NCBI RefSeq assembly: GCF_025938095.1
Contig: NZ_JAPCZF010000002.1
Coordinates: 372,001-436,000 of the forward strand
Source of the DNA: Novosphingobium sp. JCM 18896
GTDB lineage: Bacteria; Pseudomonadota; Alphaproteobacteria; Sphingomonadales; Sphingomonadaceae
Direction of reading: 5' to 3'
DNA: 64,000 nucleotides
Shown piece after piece: positions 35,749-45,650 of the stretch. The notes below the pieces were generated by a model. The model was not told the origin of the DNA. It was given only the letters and a program-made list of their open reading frames with translations, and did no database searches. Every line of letters starts with the position of its first letter. Within the stretch, counting starts at the first letter, position 1. The translations under genes were made by a program, and so were the position numbers.

Positions 35749-36482
35749 AGCATCGATCCTCCGTCGACCGGGATCACCGCGCCGTTGATCCAGCGCGCCT
35801 TGTCCGAGGCGAGGAAGGCGATGACGTCGGCAATGTCCTCGGGCTCGGCCACGCGCTTGAGCGCCTGGATCGCCACGGTCGCGGCGAAGCCCGCTTCGGT
35901 ATCGGTGAAAGGCTTGATCGTCTCGCTCGCGGTCGTCGCCGGCGCCACCGCGTTGACGCGCACCCAGCGCGAACCGAGCTCCGCCGCGCCGCGATGCACG
36001 AGCGATTCGAGCGCCTGCTTCATCGCGCCATAGGCGGAGACGTTGCCGACCACGCGCCGCGCGGTCAGCGAGGACAGAAAGGTCACGCTCGCCCCTTCGA
36101 CCAGCGCGGGCGCGAGCTGCTGGAGCAGGAAGAACGGCGCGCGCAGGTTGATCGCATAGAGCCGGTCGAAGGTCTCGGGCGGGCAGTCGAGGATCGCCGA
36201 GGGCGACATGATCGCGGCGTTGAGCACCAGCGCGTGGAGCTGGCCACCGCAGAGCCGCGTGACTTCCTCGGCCAGGGCGAAAGGCGCCGCGTGATCGGCA
36301 AGGTCGGCACCGACCACTTCGGCGCTGCCGCCCGCCGCGCGGATCGCATCGACGACGGCTTCGGCCTTGTCACGCTGTGCGCCGTAGTGGACGACGACGT
36401 GATAGCCGTCGGCGGCGAGCGCCTTGGCCGTCGCGGCGCCGATGCCCTGCGACGCGCCGGTGACTAAGGCCGTTCTGGTCAT
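35745..36482 (-). CDS. SDR-family oxidoreductase
   Basis: A 245-residue classical SDR with 'VTGASQGIGAATAKAL', the serine in 'FLSSLTARRVVG' and an intact Y-xxx-K ('AYGAMK'). It should be an NAD(P)-dependent alcohol or ketone oxidoreductase. It is the first gene of the SDR-SRPBCC-SDR run. Its substrate is unknown. Confidence 0.9.
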   Translation of the reverse strand: MTRTALVTGASQGIGAATAKALAADGYHVVVHYGAQRDKAEAVVDAIRAAGGSAEVVGADLADHAAPFALAEEVTRLCGGQLHALVLNAAIMSPSAILDCPPETFDRLYAINLRAPFFLLQQLAPALVEGASVTFLSSLTARRVVGNVSAYGAMKQALESLVHRGAAELGSRWVRVNAVAPATTASETIKPFTDTEAGFAATVAIQALKRVAEPEDIADVIAFLASDKARWINGAVIPVDGGSML

Positions 36483-36535
36483 TCCTTCTCTCCCACCATC
36501 GCAGGGCGATCGCTGTTCGCTTGCTCAATCCATAT

Positions 36536-36620
36536 CGTCACCCCGGACTTGATCCGGGGTCCCGCTGCCTTCTCCACCCTTGCAGAAAAAGCGGGATCCC
36601 GGGTCAAGCCCGGGATGACG
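36536..36620. repeat. Family B palindromic repeat
   Basis: Arms CGTCACCCCGGACTTGATCC and complement, placed between the SDR operon and the end of nadB. The TTGATCC inside is part of the repeat, not an FNR site. Confidence 0.85.
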
Positions 36621-36644
36621 GGATCAGGAAGCGCAAATCCTGGC

Positions 36645-38237
36645 TCATGGCACCAGCACCGTGTCGCGGGCCTCGGGCAGGGTCTCGGGATAGTCGAGCG
36701 TATAGTGCAGCCCGCGACTCTCGTGGCGGTGGAGCGCCGAGCGGACGATGAGGTCGGCCGACTGCAGCAGGTTGCGCAGCTCGATCAGGTCGGTGGTCAC
36801 CCGGAAGTGGCCGTAATAGTCCTCGACCTCGTGGTTCAACAGCTTGATCCGGTGCTGCGCGCGCTCGAGCCGCTTGGTCGTGCGGACGATGCCGACGTAG
36901 TTCCACATGAACCGGCGGATCTCGGTCCAGTTCTGCTTGATGATGACCTCTTCGTCCGAATTGGTCACGCGGCTCTCGTCCCAGGCCTTGACCGGCGGCG
37001 GCGCGTCGAAGGCGTCCCACTGGTCGAGGATGTCGGCCGCCGCCGCCTCGCCGAAGACGAAGCATTCGAGCAGCGAGTTCGAGGCGAGGCGGTTGGCGCC
37101 GTGCAGCCCGCTCTCGGTGCATTCGCCGACGGCATAGAGCCCGGGCAGGTCGGTGCGCCCGGTCAGGTCGATCAGCACGCCGCCGCAGGTGTAATGCTGC
37201 GCGGGGACGACCGGGATCGGCTGGCGGGTCATGTCGATGCCCAGTCCCATCAGCTTCTCGTAGATCGTCGGGAAATGCTCGCGGACGAATTCAGGCGGCT
37301 GGTGGCTGATGTCGAGGTGGACGTAGTCGAGACCGAAGCGCTTGATCTCGGAGTCGATCGCGCGGGCGACGACGTCGCGCGGGGCGAGTTCGAGCCGCTC
37401 GGGATCGTAGAACTCCATGAAGCGCTTGCCGCTGCGCGGGTTGATCAGGTGCCCGCCCTCGCCGCGCACGGCTTCGGTGATCAGGAAGTTCTTGACCTCG
37501 AGGTTGTAGAGGCAGGTCGGGTGGAACTGCATCATCTCCATGTTGGAGACGCGCGCGCCGGCGCGCCAGGCCATGGCGATGCCGTCACCCGTGGCGCCGC
37601 GCGGGGCGGTCGAGAACTGGTAGACGCGGCCCGCGCCGCCCGTCGCCAGCACGGTCGCGCGCGCGGTGTGCGCCTCGACCTTGCCCGTCGCCTCGTCGAG
37701 CGCATAGACGCCCCAGACGCGGCCCGAACCCGAATAGCGCAATTCGTGCCGGCCGGTGATCAGGTCGATGCACGAACGCCCGGGCAGCAGGGTGATGTTG
37801 GGATGGTCCTCGGCCGCCTTGAGCAGCGCCGATTGCACCGCCCAGCCGGTGGCATCGTCGACATGGACGATGCGACGGTGCGAATGGCCGCCCTCGCGCG
37901 TCAGGTGCAGGTTCTCGCCGCCGTCGGCGTTCTTGGCGGTGTTGAACGGCACACCGAGCTCGATCAGCCGGTCGATCGCGTGCGGCGCACGCTCGATGAC
38001 GAATTCGACCGTCTCCTGGCGGTTGAGCCCGGCACCGGCGACCATCGTGTCGCGGATGTGATCCTCGAAGGTGTCGCCCGCGTCGAGCACGGCGGCGATG
38101 CCGCCCTGGGCATGCGCGGTCGAACCGCCGGTCAGCGTGCCCTTGGCGAGGACCAGGACCTTGAGCTTTTCGGCCAGGCCCAGCGCGGCGGTCAGGCCGG
38201 CGGCACCCGAGCCGACGATGATAACGTCGTGGATCAT
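36645..38237 (-). CDS. nadB: L-aspartate oxidase
   Basis: A 530-residue FAD enzyme that oxidises L-aspartate to iminoaspartate, the first step of NAD synthesis. It has the FAD motif 'VGSGAAGLTAALGLAE', 'GGSTAHAQGGIAAV', 'ATGGAGRVYQFSTAP' and 'YAVGECTESGLHGANRL'. Its start is immediately downstream of the ABC ATPase stop on the same strand. nadA and nadC are not in view. Confidence 0.93.
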   Translation of the reverse strand: MIHDVIIVGSGAAGLTAALGLAEKLKVLVLAKGTLTGGSTAHAQGGIAAVLDAGDTFEDHIRDTMVAGAGLNRQETVEFVIERAPHAIDRLIELGVPFNTAKNADGGENLHLTREGGHSHRRIVHVDDATGWAVQSALLKAAEDHPNITLLPGRSCIDLITGRHELRYSGSGRVWGVYALDEATGKVEAHTARATVLATGGAGRVYQFSTAPRGATGDGIAMAWRAGARVSNMEMMQFHPTCLYNLEVKNFLITEAVRGEGGHLINPRSGKRFMEFYDPERLELAPRDVVARAIDSEIKRFGLDYVHLDISHQPPEFVREHFPTIYEKLMGLGIDMTRQPIPVVPAQHYTCGGVLIDLTGRTDLPGLYAVGECTESGLHGANRLASNSLLECFVFGEAAAADILDQWDAFDAPPPVKAWDESRVTNSDEEVIIKQNWTEIRRFMWNYVGIVRTTKRLERAQHRIKLLNHEVEDYYGHFRVTTDLIELRNLLQSADLIVRSALHRHESRGLHYTLDYPETLPEARDTVLVP

Positions 38238-38238
38238 G

Positions 38239-39183
38239 TCACGCCGCCTGGACCGAGCTGGTCAGGCTGACGAACACGTCCTCGAGATCGGCCTCGCGCG
38301 TGGTCACATCGACGATCGCGAAGCCCTGCCCCTGGATCGAGGCCAGCACTTCGCCGGCATTGCTGCGGTCCTTGTCGTAGGTCACCTCGATCGTGCGCTC
38401 ACCGGTCTTCTCGCATTTGAGGAAATGCGGGTGGCTGGGCAGCGTGTCGATGTCGCGGTCGAGCGTCAGCACCACCACCTTCTCGCGCGCCATGCCGACG
38501 AGCTCGCGCGTCGGCTGGTTGGTGATCAGCTTGCCGTGGTTGATGATGGCGATGCGATCGCACAGCTCCTCGGCCTCTTCGAGGTAGTGCGTGGTCAGGA
38601 CCACGGTCACGCCCTCGCGGTTCATCTCGGTGACGAGGTCCCACAGCTGGCGGCGCAGCTCGACGTCGACACCCGCGGTCGGCTCGTCGAGCACCAGCAC
38701 CGGCGGCGAGTGGACCATGGCCTTGGCCACGAGCAGGCGGCGCTTCATCCCGCCCGACAGGGTGCGCGCATAGGACTTGGCCTTGTCGGCCAGGTGGACG
38801 TCACGCAGCAGTTCCATCGAACGGCGCAGCGGCTTGGCGACGCCATAGAGCCCGGCCTGGTTCTCGAGCACTTCGAACGGGGTGAAGAAGGGATCGAACA
38901 CGATCTCCTGCGGCACGATGCCGATCGCGCGTTTGGCATTGCGCATGTCGCGGTCGATGTCGAAACCCCAGATCGACACCTCGCCCGAGGTCTTCATGAC
39001 CAGCCCCGCGAGCGTGTTGATCAAGGTCGACTTACCCGCGCCGTTGGGACCGAGCAGGCCGAAGATCCCGCCCTGCGGCACGTCGAAGCTGACGTCGTTC
39101 AGCGCGAGTTTTCCAGGGCCTTCGCCGACCGGGGCATAGCGCTTGACGAGATTGCGGATCGAGATCGCAGGGGCATCGCTCAT
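38239..39183 (-). CDS. ABC transporter ATP-binding protein, ABC-2/NodI type
   Basis: A 314-residue ATPase with Walker A 'GPNGAGKST', the signature 'LSGGM', Walker B '[10 protein letters not shown]' and a C-terminal extension as in NodI/DrrA/GldA-type exporters. These need a membrane partner, but no permease gene is adjacent; nadB follows and a zinc-finger gene is divergent. I chose the ATG at 39183 ('[16 protein letters not shown]') as the family start. Confidence 0.9.
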   Translation of the reverse strand: MSDAPAISIRNLVKRYAPVGEGPGKLALNDVSFDVPQGGIFGLLGPNGAGKSTLINTLAGLVMKTSGEVSIWGFDIDRDMRNAKRAIGIVPQEIVFDPFFTPFEVLENQAGLYGVAKPLRRSMELLRDVHLADKAKSYARTLSGGMKRRLLVAKAMVHSPPVLVLDEPTAGVDVELRRQLWDLVTEMNREGVTVVLTTHYLEEAEELCDRIAIINHGKLITNQPTRELVGMAREKVVVLTLDRDIDTLPSHPHFLKCEKTGERTIEVTYDKDRSNAGEVLASIQGQGFAIVDVTTREADLEDVFVSLTSSVQAA

Positions 39184-39259
39184 GGCCGCGTTCTGTGCGG
39201 CAGGACGCCGCCTGCGTAAAGGCTGGAAAAAGGTGCAGGCGATTGCTAATCGCGCATCC

Positions 39260-39469
39260 ATGATCACGCCGCCCGAAACCGTCTACACCGATTCCCACCG
39301 CGTCAGCTGCGACGGGGCCACCGACATCCGCGGCGGCGCCGCGCTGGGTCATCCGCGCGTCTGGCTGGAAATCGACGAGAAGGGCTTCGTCGAATGCGGC
39401 TATTGCGACCGCCGCTTCGTACTGCGCGGTGGCGTGGCCGACGGCGAGACTGGCGCCGCCGCGGCGTAA
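39260..39469 (+). CDS. CHCC-type zinc-finger protein (NDUFS6-like)
   Basis: A 69-residue protein whose core '[20 protein letters not shown]' with the upstream 'HRVSCDG' gives the zf-CHCC domain. In mitochondria the relative NDUFS6 is an accessory subunit of complex I, and alphaproteobacteria carry this small homologue. The start at 39260 leads directly into the conserved domain. Confidence 0.85.
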   Translation: MITPPETVYTDSHRVSCDGATDIRGGAALGHPRVWLEIDEKGFVECGYCDRRFVLRGGVADGETGAAAA

Positions 39470-39506
39470 CGCTGGCGCGCTTCGCAAAAGCGCCTATATC
39501 GACGGC

Positions 39507-40934
39507 ATGACCGTCATCGCCGATCCCCGCTCGCTTCTCTACCGTTCCGGCCAGCTCTCCCCCGAGGAGGCTCAGGCGCTCGCGCAGGAAACCTTGCGCA
39601 AATGCGACGACGGCGAGCTCTACCTGCAGTTCATCGCTTCGGAATCCTTCGGCTTCGACGACGGCCGGCTCAAGACCGCCGACTACTCGCGCGACGCCGG
39701 CTTCGGCCTGCGCGGCGTCTCGGGCGAGATGACCGGCTTCGCCCACGCCAACGACATCTCGGCCGCGGCGATCCGCCGCGCCGGCGAGACGCTGCAACTG
39801 CTCGATCCCGCCACGGGCACGCGCGCCGCGCCGCCGCGCCAGTCGAACCGCCATCTCTATACCGACGCCTCGCCGCTTGACGCGGTCGCCTTCGAGAAGA
39901 AGGTCGAGCTGCTCAAGACGATCGACGCCGCCGCCCGCGCGCGCGATCCGAGAGTCAGCCAGGTCTCGGCCAGCCTCTCGGCCTCGTGGTCGGTGGTAGA
40001 GATCGTCCGCGCCGACGGTTTCGTCGCCACCGACGTGCGCCCCTTGGTGCGGCTCAACGTCGGCATCGTCGCCGAGGCGAACGGCCGCCGCGAGACGGGC
40101 AGCTTCGGCATGGGCGGGCGCTGGCTCTACGACGACCTGTTCGACCCGGCCAACTGGAACCGCGCGATCGACACCGCGCTGCAACAGGCGCTGACCAACC
40201 TCGACTCCGTCGATGCCCCGGCGGGCGAGATGACCGTGCTGCTCGGCCCCGGCTGGCCCGGCGTGCTGCTGCACGAAGCCGTCGGCCACGGCCTCGAGGG
40301 CGATTTCAACCGCAAGGGCACCAGCGCCTTCTCGGGCCGCATCGGCGAACGCGTCGGCGCGCCGGGCGTGACCGTGATCGACGACGGCTCGATCGCCGGC
40401 CGCCGCGGCTCGCTGTCGATCGACGACGAGGGCACGCCGACGCAGGAGAACGTGCTGATCGAGGACGGCATCCTCAAGGGCTATATCCAGGACCGCCTCA
40501 ACGCGCGGCTGATGGGCGTTCCCGCCACCGGCAACGGTCGCCGCGAATCCTACGCCCACGCGCCGATGCCGCGGATGACCAACACCTTCATGCGCGGCGG
40601 CAACGACGATCCGGCCGAACTGCTCAGCCGCGTCAAGAACGGCATCTATGCCAAGAGCTTCGGCGGCGGCCAGGTCGACATCGTCTCGGGCAAGTTCGTG
40701 TTCTCGTGCACCGAGGCCTACAAGGTCGAGAACGGCAAGCTGGGCGCACCGATCAAGGGCGCGACCCTGATCGGCGACGGGCCTTCGGTGCTGACCCGCG
40801 TGACCGGCATCGGCAACGACATGTGCCTCGACGAAGGCGTCGGCGTCTGCGGCAAGGGTGGGCAATCGGTGCCCGCCGGCGTGGGCCAGCCGACCCTGCT
40901 GGTCGAGGGGCTGACCGTAGGCGGCACGGCCTGA
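39507..40934 (+). CDS. tldD: Metalloprotease TldD
   Basis: A 475-residue TldD family metalloprotease with the zinc motif 'LLHEAVGHGLEGD' (HExxxH) and conserved C-terminal stretches ('KNGIYAKSFGGGQVDIVSG', 'GNDMCLDEGVGVCGKGGQ'). With PmbA/TldE it forms a protease that degrades unfolded peptides and matures some peptides. Its partner gene is not in view. I chose the ATG at 39507 over an upstream one that overlaps the zinc-finger gene. Confidence 0.94.
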   Translation: MTVIADPRSLLYRSGQLSPEEAQALAQETLRKCDDGELYLQFIASESFGFDDGRLKTADYSRDAGFGLRGVSGEMTGFAHANDISAAAIRRAGETLQLLDPATGTRAAPPRQSNRHLYTDASPLDAVAFEKKVELLKTIDAAARARDPRVSQVSASLSASWSVVEIVRADGFVATDVRPLVRLNVGIVAEANGRRETGSFGMGGRWLYDDLFDPANWNRAIDTALQQALTNLDSVDAPAGEMTVLLGPGWPGVLLHEAVGHGLEGDFNRKGTSAFSGRIGERVGAPGVTVIDDGSIAGRRGSLSIDDEGTPTQENVLIEDGILKGYIQDRLNARLMGVPATGNGRRESYAHAPMPRMTNTFMRGGNDDPAELLSRVKNGIYAKSFGGGQVDIVSGKFVFSCTEAYKVENGKLGAPIKGATLIGDGPSVLTRVTGIGNDMCLDEGVGVCGKGGQSVPAGVGQPTLLVEGLTVGGTA

Positions 40935-41002
40935 TTTTTGCTCAGCCTGCGTTAAGCCTGATTGCGGTATGGTGTGCGAAATTGACGTTTAGGAGAGTCC
41001 CC

Positions 41003-41404
41003 ATGCGTAAGATCGCCCTGGCTCTCGCGGCGGGCGCCGTGCTTCTGACCGGCGCAGCCGCCGGAGCGAAGCCCAAGCTCACCGGCGAAGAACAGCTCGC
41101 CAAGATCCTCGACGGCCGCCAGCCGGGCACACCGGTCGACTGCATCAGCCTGACCGACTCGCGCGACCAGCGCGTGATCGACAAGACCGCGATCGTCTAT
41201 GGCAACGGCGGCACGATCTACGTCAACCGGCCGAGCAATCCGCGCGATCTCGATCGCGACGACATCATGGTCACCGACATCCGCGGCAGCCAGCTCTGCC
41301 GCATGGACATCGTCCGCACCCACGACCGCGCCGGCTTCTTCTACAACGGCTTCGTCGGGCTGCAGCAGTTCGTGCCCTACCGCCGGGTGGCGCGCGCCAA
41401 CTAA
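41003..41404 (+). CDS. Secreted hypothetical protein
   Basis: A 133-residue protein with a clean signal peptide ('MRKIALALAAGAVLLTGAAA'), a ribosome binding site AGGAGA and two cysteines ('TPVDCISL' and 'SQLCRMDI') that may form a disulfide. The rest looks like a small beta domain ('IVYGNGGTIYVNRPSNP'). I know of no function; similar proteins occur in sphingomonads. It stands alone between tldD and the TetR gene. Confidence 0.75.
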   Translation: MRKIALALAAGAVLLTGAAAGAKPKLTGEEQLAKILDGRQPGTPVDCISLTDSRDQRVIDKTAIVYGNGGTIYVNRPSNPRDLDRDDIMVTDIRGSQLCRMDIVRTHDRAGFFYNGFVGLQQFVPYRRVARAN

Positions 41405-41498
41405 GCGCGCCGACCGAGCATACCGAGATGATCTTGCGGGGTGGCGCTCCATTCCGGGGCGGAACTGACTCGCTTGTCGCTTGCCTCGCGTGACGATG

Positions 41499-41515
41499 CG
41501 CGCCAATTTGGCGCG
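41499..41515. promoter_or_regulatory. 17-base palindrome, likely operator of the TetR regulator
   Basis: Arms CGCGCCAA and TTGGCGCG pair perfectly around one T, 22 bases before the TetR ATG. TetR proteins usually repress their own promoter through such sites. I see no second copy before the TonB receptor. Confidence 0.55.
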
Positions 41516-41537
41516 AGTTGACACGAACGGAGAGCCA

Positions 41538-42164
41538 ATGGCGTCAACGCCGGGATCCAAGGCGCGCGGCTCGCGCTCCAAACTGCGATTGATCGAGGCC
41601 GCCTACGATCTGCTCGGCGAAGAGGGCTACCACGCCTTCAGCGCGCGCCGCGTCGCGCAGAAGGCCGGCCTCAAGCCCCAGCTCGTGCACTATTATTTCC
41701 GCTCGATGGAAGAGCTGCTGATCGCGGTGTTCCAGCGGTCGTCGGCGCGTTATTTCCGCCTCCACGACGAAGCGCTGTCGTCGCGCCATCCGGTGCGCGC
41801 ACTCTGGGCACTCAACAGCAACCTGCCCGAAGGCAAGCGCATGACCGAATATGTCGCGCTGGGCAAAGTCTATCCCGGCCTGCGCGAGGAGATGCGCCAC
41901 ACCGGCGAGCGTTTCCGCAGCCAGCAGATCGAGGCGATGGAACGGATCTATGCCGAGCGCGGCTTCGACCGGACGACGATCGGCCCGCACGGCATCGTCC
42001 TGCTGATGTCGGCCATCGCCCGCAACTTCGTCATTGAGGACGAAGTCGGCGTCCAGCTCGGACACGAAGAGGTCAAGCGCCTGATCGCCCAGGTCCTCGA
42101 CAAGTTCGAACCTTTGGGCGAAGGCGAGCTCGCAGCCGTCGATCTCGCGCGACACGGCGCCTGA
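41538..42164 (+). CDS. TetR-family transcriptional regulator
   Basis: A 208-residue TetR regulator. The N-terminal HTH 'LIEAAYDLLGEEGYHAFSAR' with 'RVAQKAGLKPQLVHYYFRS' is intact, and the C-terminal ligand domain is unassigned. I chose the ATG at 41538 after GGAGAG. It is upstream of and co-oriented with a TonB receptor operon, which it may regulate, though the shared palindrome is missing there. Confidence 0.9.
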   Translation: MASTPGSKARGSRSKLRLIEAAYDLLGEEGYHAFSARRVAQKAGLKPQLVHYYFRSMEELLIAVFQRSSARYFRLHDEALSSRHPVRALWALNSNLPEGKRMTEYVALGKVYPGLREEMRHTGERFRSQQIEAMERIYAERGFDRTTIGPHGIVLLMSAIARNFVIEDEVGVQLGHEEVKRLIAQVLDKFEPLGEGELAAVDLARHGA

Positions 42165-42349
42165 CGCACCCCGGCTCCTGACTCCGACTGCGGCATCAAT
42201 GATACACAGCGGAACGTTTTGCCGCGGCCGCTTGACGCGATTCCACCCGTAACTAAGACGGCGTCCAGTTTTCGAGGCGGGCATGAGGGTGCTGCGCCAC
42301 CGAACGATCGCGGCAAGGCCGGATCATCGGAAACACAAGGGAGGATACC

Positions 42350-44695
42350 ATGGCTGCTCTTCTGACGACTTTTCGCGCGCGCGCTCTGACCAGCGCAGCG
42401 CTGGCCGGCCTGGCCGCGATGAGCGCCGTTCCGGCTTTCGCGCAGGACGCCGCGGCCGATACCGGCGGCCTCGAGGAAATCGTCGTCACCGCGCAGCACC
42501 GCCAGGAGCGCCTGCAGGACGTGCCGATCGCGGTCTCGGCGGTCACCGCCTCGGCGCTGCGGGAAAGCGGCGTCGACACCACGCGCGACCTGCCGCAGAT
42601 CATCCCTTCGGTGCAGTTCACGCGCTCGGGCCCGAGCGGCCTGTTCTTCGTCCGCGGCGTCGGCACGACCAATGCGGCGGCCGGTGAAGAGGGCGCCAAC
42701 GCGGTCTACGTCGACGGCGTCTACATGGCCGACCTCGGCCAGACGATTAACTACTTCAACAACATCGAGCGCGTCGAAGTGCTCAAGGGCCCGCAGGGCA
42801 CGCTGTTCGGCCGCAATGCCACGGGCGGCCTGGTCCACGTCATCACGCGCGAGCCCGGCGACGAATGGGTGCTCGACGGCGACTTCGGCTATGCCAATTA
42901 CGAGACGGTCTCCGCGCGCGCCTATGTCGCCGCACCGATCACCGAGGGCCTCAGCGCCGACATCGCGGTCACGCGCTATCACCAGAACGAGGGCTGGGGC
43001 CGCAACCTGACGCGCGGCGACAAGAACTTCATCCAGGACTATTCGGGCATCCGCTCGAAGATCGTCGCGCGGCCGACCGACCGGATCAAACTGATCCTCT
43101 CGGGCGACTACCTCGAAAACCGTGACAATCCCGTGGGCTGGCGCATCGCCGACGGCACGATCGGCACGGGCCTGTCGCGCGGCCCCGACGTGCCCGGCAC
43201 TCCCGCGGGCGCCGTCGTCGCCGATGACCACGACACCACCGCGAACGATCTCGCGCTGACCAAGCAGCGCATCTACGGCGGCAGCTTCACCGGTGAGTTC
43301 GATCTGGGCTTCGCCACGCTGACCAGCGTCTCGGCCTATCGCAACACGCGCACCAACAGCGACTTCGACGTCGATGGCGGCCCGATCTCGCTGATCCGCA
43401 TCCAGTTCCTGTCGGGCATGAAGTCGTTCCAGCAGGAAGTCCGCCTGGCCTCGACCGGCTCGGGCCCGCTGCAATGGCAGTTCGGCGGCTTCTATCTGAA
43501 CACCAAGGCCAACAACACGTCGTTCTTCTCGGGCGGCGCCTTCGGCACGGCTCGCGGCCAGGACGTCCGCGCCAAGCTCGACAGCAATTCCTATGCAGCC
43601 TTCGGTGAAGCGACCTATGCGATCACGCCGACCACCAAGCTGACCGGCGGCATCCGCTATACCGAGGATCGCCGTTCGTTCGACGCCAGCCAGTTCACCA
43701 TCCTGGCCAACGGCACGGCGCTGCCCGGCGGCACCGTGACCAATCCCAGCGGCCAGCCGCTGACCGCACCGGGTATCCAGCGCACCAAGCTCAAGTACAA
43801 CCAGGTCACCTGGCGCGCCGCGCTGCGCCAGGAGCTGACGCCCGACATCAGCGTCTACGCCTCGGCCAACCGCGGCTTCAAGTCGGGCTCGTACAGCCTG
43901 CAGAACCCGCTCAACGATCCCTATCTGCCGCAGACCATCATGGCCTACGAGATCGGCTTCAAGTCCGAGCTGTTCGATCGCCGCCTGCGCCTGAATCTCG
44001 CCGCCTTCCACTACGACATCGACGACTACCAGGTCCGTTCGGCCGCCGCGGCCAATCCGGGCTCGTCGCTGGTGCTCAACGCGGCGACGGTCAAGGTCGA
44101 CGGCGTCGAGTTCGAGTTCGAGGCCAAGCCGACCGACAACCTGCGCCTGTTCGGCGGGGCCACCTGGCTCAATTCGCGCTACGGCACATTTGGCGGCGCC
44201 GGCCAGAACTTCCAGGCACCGATCGTCTATCCGGTGATCGCCGGCCAGACCGCTGCGGCGACCTGCCCGGCGGCGCTGCGCGGCACGCGCAATCCCGGCG
44301 TCGTTCCCGCGGGCGGCGTCTGGACCGGCGGCTACGTCACCTGCTTCGGCGACGCTTCGGGCAACAAGGTGTCGAACGCCCCCGATTTCGCGGCCAGCTT
44401 CGGCGCGACCTATACGGTGCCGCTCGGCGACGAGCGCGAGCTGCGCCTGACGGGTCTCTACGCGTTCAACAGCGGCTACTATTTCGAGCCCGACAACATC
44501 GCCAAGCAGGACGAATACCACCTGCTCAACGCCTCGATCGAGTACCGCTCGTCCGAACATCTCGGCGTCGAGATCTGGGGCCGCAACCTGACCAACACCG
44601 ACTATGCCGTGCAGAAGATCACCACGGGCACCGGCACGACCCAGAGCAACGGCGCGCCGCGCACCTATGGCGCAACGGTCAAGTTCAACTTCTGA
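42350..44695 (+). CDS. TonB-dependent outer membrane receptor
   Basis: A 781-residue receptor: a signal peptide ('AAMSAVPAFAQ'), a plug domain starting 'GGLEEIVVTAQHRQERLQD', and a 22-strand-type barrel ending 'YGATVKFNF' with a terminal phenylalanine. It belongs to the broad sphingomonad class that takes up siderophores or organic substrates; the ligand is unknown. The start has GGGAGG. It is followed two bases later by a DUF924 gene, so they may be co-transcribed. Confidence 0.93.
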   Translation: MAALLTTFRARALTSAALAGLAAMSAVPAFAQDAAADTGGLEEIVVTAQHRQERLQDVPIAVSAVTASALRESGVDTTRDLPQIIPSVQFTRSGPSGLFFVRGVGTTNAAAGEEGANAVYVDGVYMADLGQTINYFNNIERVEVLKGPQGTLFGRNATGGLVHVITREPGDEWVLDGDFGYANYETVSARAYVAAPITEGLSADIAVTRYHQNEGWGRNLTRGDKNFIQDYSGIRSKIVARPTDRIKLILSGDYLENRDNPVGWRIADGTIGTGLSRGPDVPGTPAGAVVADDHDTTANDLALTKQRIYGGSFTGEFDLGFATLTSVSAYRNTRTNSDFDVDGGPISLIRIQFLSGMKSFQQEVRLASTGSGPLQWQFGGFYLNTKANNTSFFSGGAFGTARGQDVRAKLDSNSYAAFGEATYAITPTTKLTGGIRYTEDRRSFDASQFTILANGTALPGGTVTNPSGQPLTAPGIQRTKLKYNQVTWRAALRQELTPDISVYASANRGFKSGSYSLQNPLNDPYLPQTIMAYEIGFKSELFDRRLRLNLAAFHYDIDDYQVRSAAAANPGSSLVLNAATVKVDGVEFEFEAKPTDNLRLFGGATWLNSRYGTFGGAGQNFQAPIVYPVIAGQTAAATCPAALRGTRNPGVVPAGGVWTGGYVTCFGDASGNKVSNAPDFAASFGATYTVPLGDERELRLTGLYAFNSGYYFEPDNIAKQDEYHLLNASIEYRSSEHLGVEIWGRNLTNTDYAVQKITTGTGTTQSNGAPRTYGATVKFNF

Positions 44696-44697
44696 CG

Positions 44698-45252
44698 ATG
44701 ACCGCCGCCCGACTCCCTTGGGCGGCGGACCTGCTGCACGCCTGGTTTCACGAACTGCGCCCGGACCAATGGTTCGGGCGCAGTGATGTCGTCGACACCA
44801 AGTTGCGCCGCCGCTTTGCCCGGACGCTGGCCCGGCTGGGTGGGCAACCCGCCACGGCCTTCCTCGGCGATCCGCTGACCGCACGCGCCGCGGTGCTGCT
44901 GTTCGATCAGGTGCCGCGCAACCTGTTCCGCGACGATCCGCGCGCTTTCGCCTATGATAGCTTGGCCCGCGCGATCACCCGCGGTGCCCGCGCGAAGGGC
45001 TGGGACCGGTCGATGACCAAGAACGCGCGCCATTTTCTCTACATGCCGATGATGCACAGCGAGGCGATCGCCGACCAGTTGCTCGCATTGCGGCTCTTCG
45101 CTGCGCTCGGGAACAACCGGACTCTCGACTTCTGCCGCTCGCACGCGCGGATGATCGAACGCTTCGGCCGCTTCCCCCACCGCAACAAGGTGCTCGGCCG
45201 CAAGTCCACGCGCGCCGAGAAGCGCGCCGTGGCCGAAGGCAATGCCTGGTGA
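44698..45252 (+). CDS. DUF924 family protein
   Basis: A 184-residue DUF924 protein: 'WFGRSDVVDTKLRRRFARTL', 'AAVLLFDQVPRNLFRDDPRA' and 'MPMMHSEAIADQLLALRLF' are the family's helical repeats. Function unknown. It starts two bases after the receptor stop and overlaps the next gene by four bases. Confidence 0.9.
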   Translation: MTAARLPWAADLLHAWFHELRPDQWFGRSDVVDTKLRRRFARTLARLGGQPATAFLGDPLTARAAVLLFDQVPRNLFRDDPRAFAYDSLARAITRGARAKGWDRSMTKNARHFLYMPMMHSEAIADQLLALRLFAALGNNRTLDFCRSHARMIERFGRFPHRNKVLGRKSTRAEKRAVAEGNAW

Positions 45253-45650
45253 ACAAGCGCGACCTCGCCCGCTGGGGCTTGGCGCTGTTCTATGGTCTCG
45301 CCGGCGTGCTGCACCTCGCAGCGCCGCATCCGTTCGTCTCGATCGTGCCGCCCTGGGTGCCCGCCGCCGGCTTGGTCGTCGCGCTGACCGGCCTGGCCGA
45401 GATCGCGGGGGCCATCGGCCTGGTGCAACGCCGATCGTCAGGCCTGCGCCGCGCGGCCGGCTGGGGCCTTGCGCTTTACGCGCTGTGCGTCTGGCCGGCG
45501 AACGTCCAGCACATGCTGCTCGATCTCGCGCGGCCGAGCGGCGGCCTGCCACTCGCCTATCACGTTCCGCGCCTGGCCGCGCAGCCGCTGCTGATCTGGC
45601 TCGCGCTCTGGGCGAGCGGGGCGATCAACTGGCCAAGGCGCAGGCGTTAG
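45249..45650 (+). CDS. DoxX-like small membrane protein
   Basis: A 133-residue protein with about four membrane helices and the DoxX-like pattern 'GLALFYGLAGVLHLAAPHPF' and 'LVVALTGLAEIAGAIGLV'. It begins at GTG overlapping the DUF924 stop (GTGA). Function unknown; relatives are tied to redox or sulfur metabolism. Confidence 0.75.
   Translation: MNKRDLARWGLALFYGLAGVLHLAAPHPFVSIVPPWVPAAGLVVALTGLAEIAGAIGLVQRRSSGLRRAAGWGLALYALCVWPANVQHMLLDLARPSGGLPLAYHVPRLAAQPLLIWLALWASGAINWPRRRR

Noticed and set aside
41948..44884. A 978-codon minus-strand frame opposite the TonB receptor
   Set aside because: It spans several real plus-strand genes, and its composition is that of an antisense shadow.
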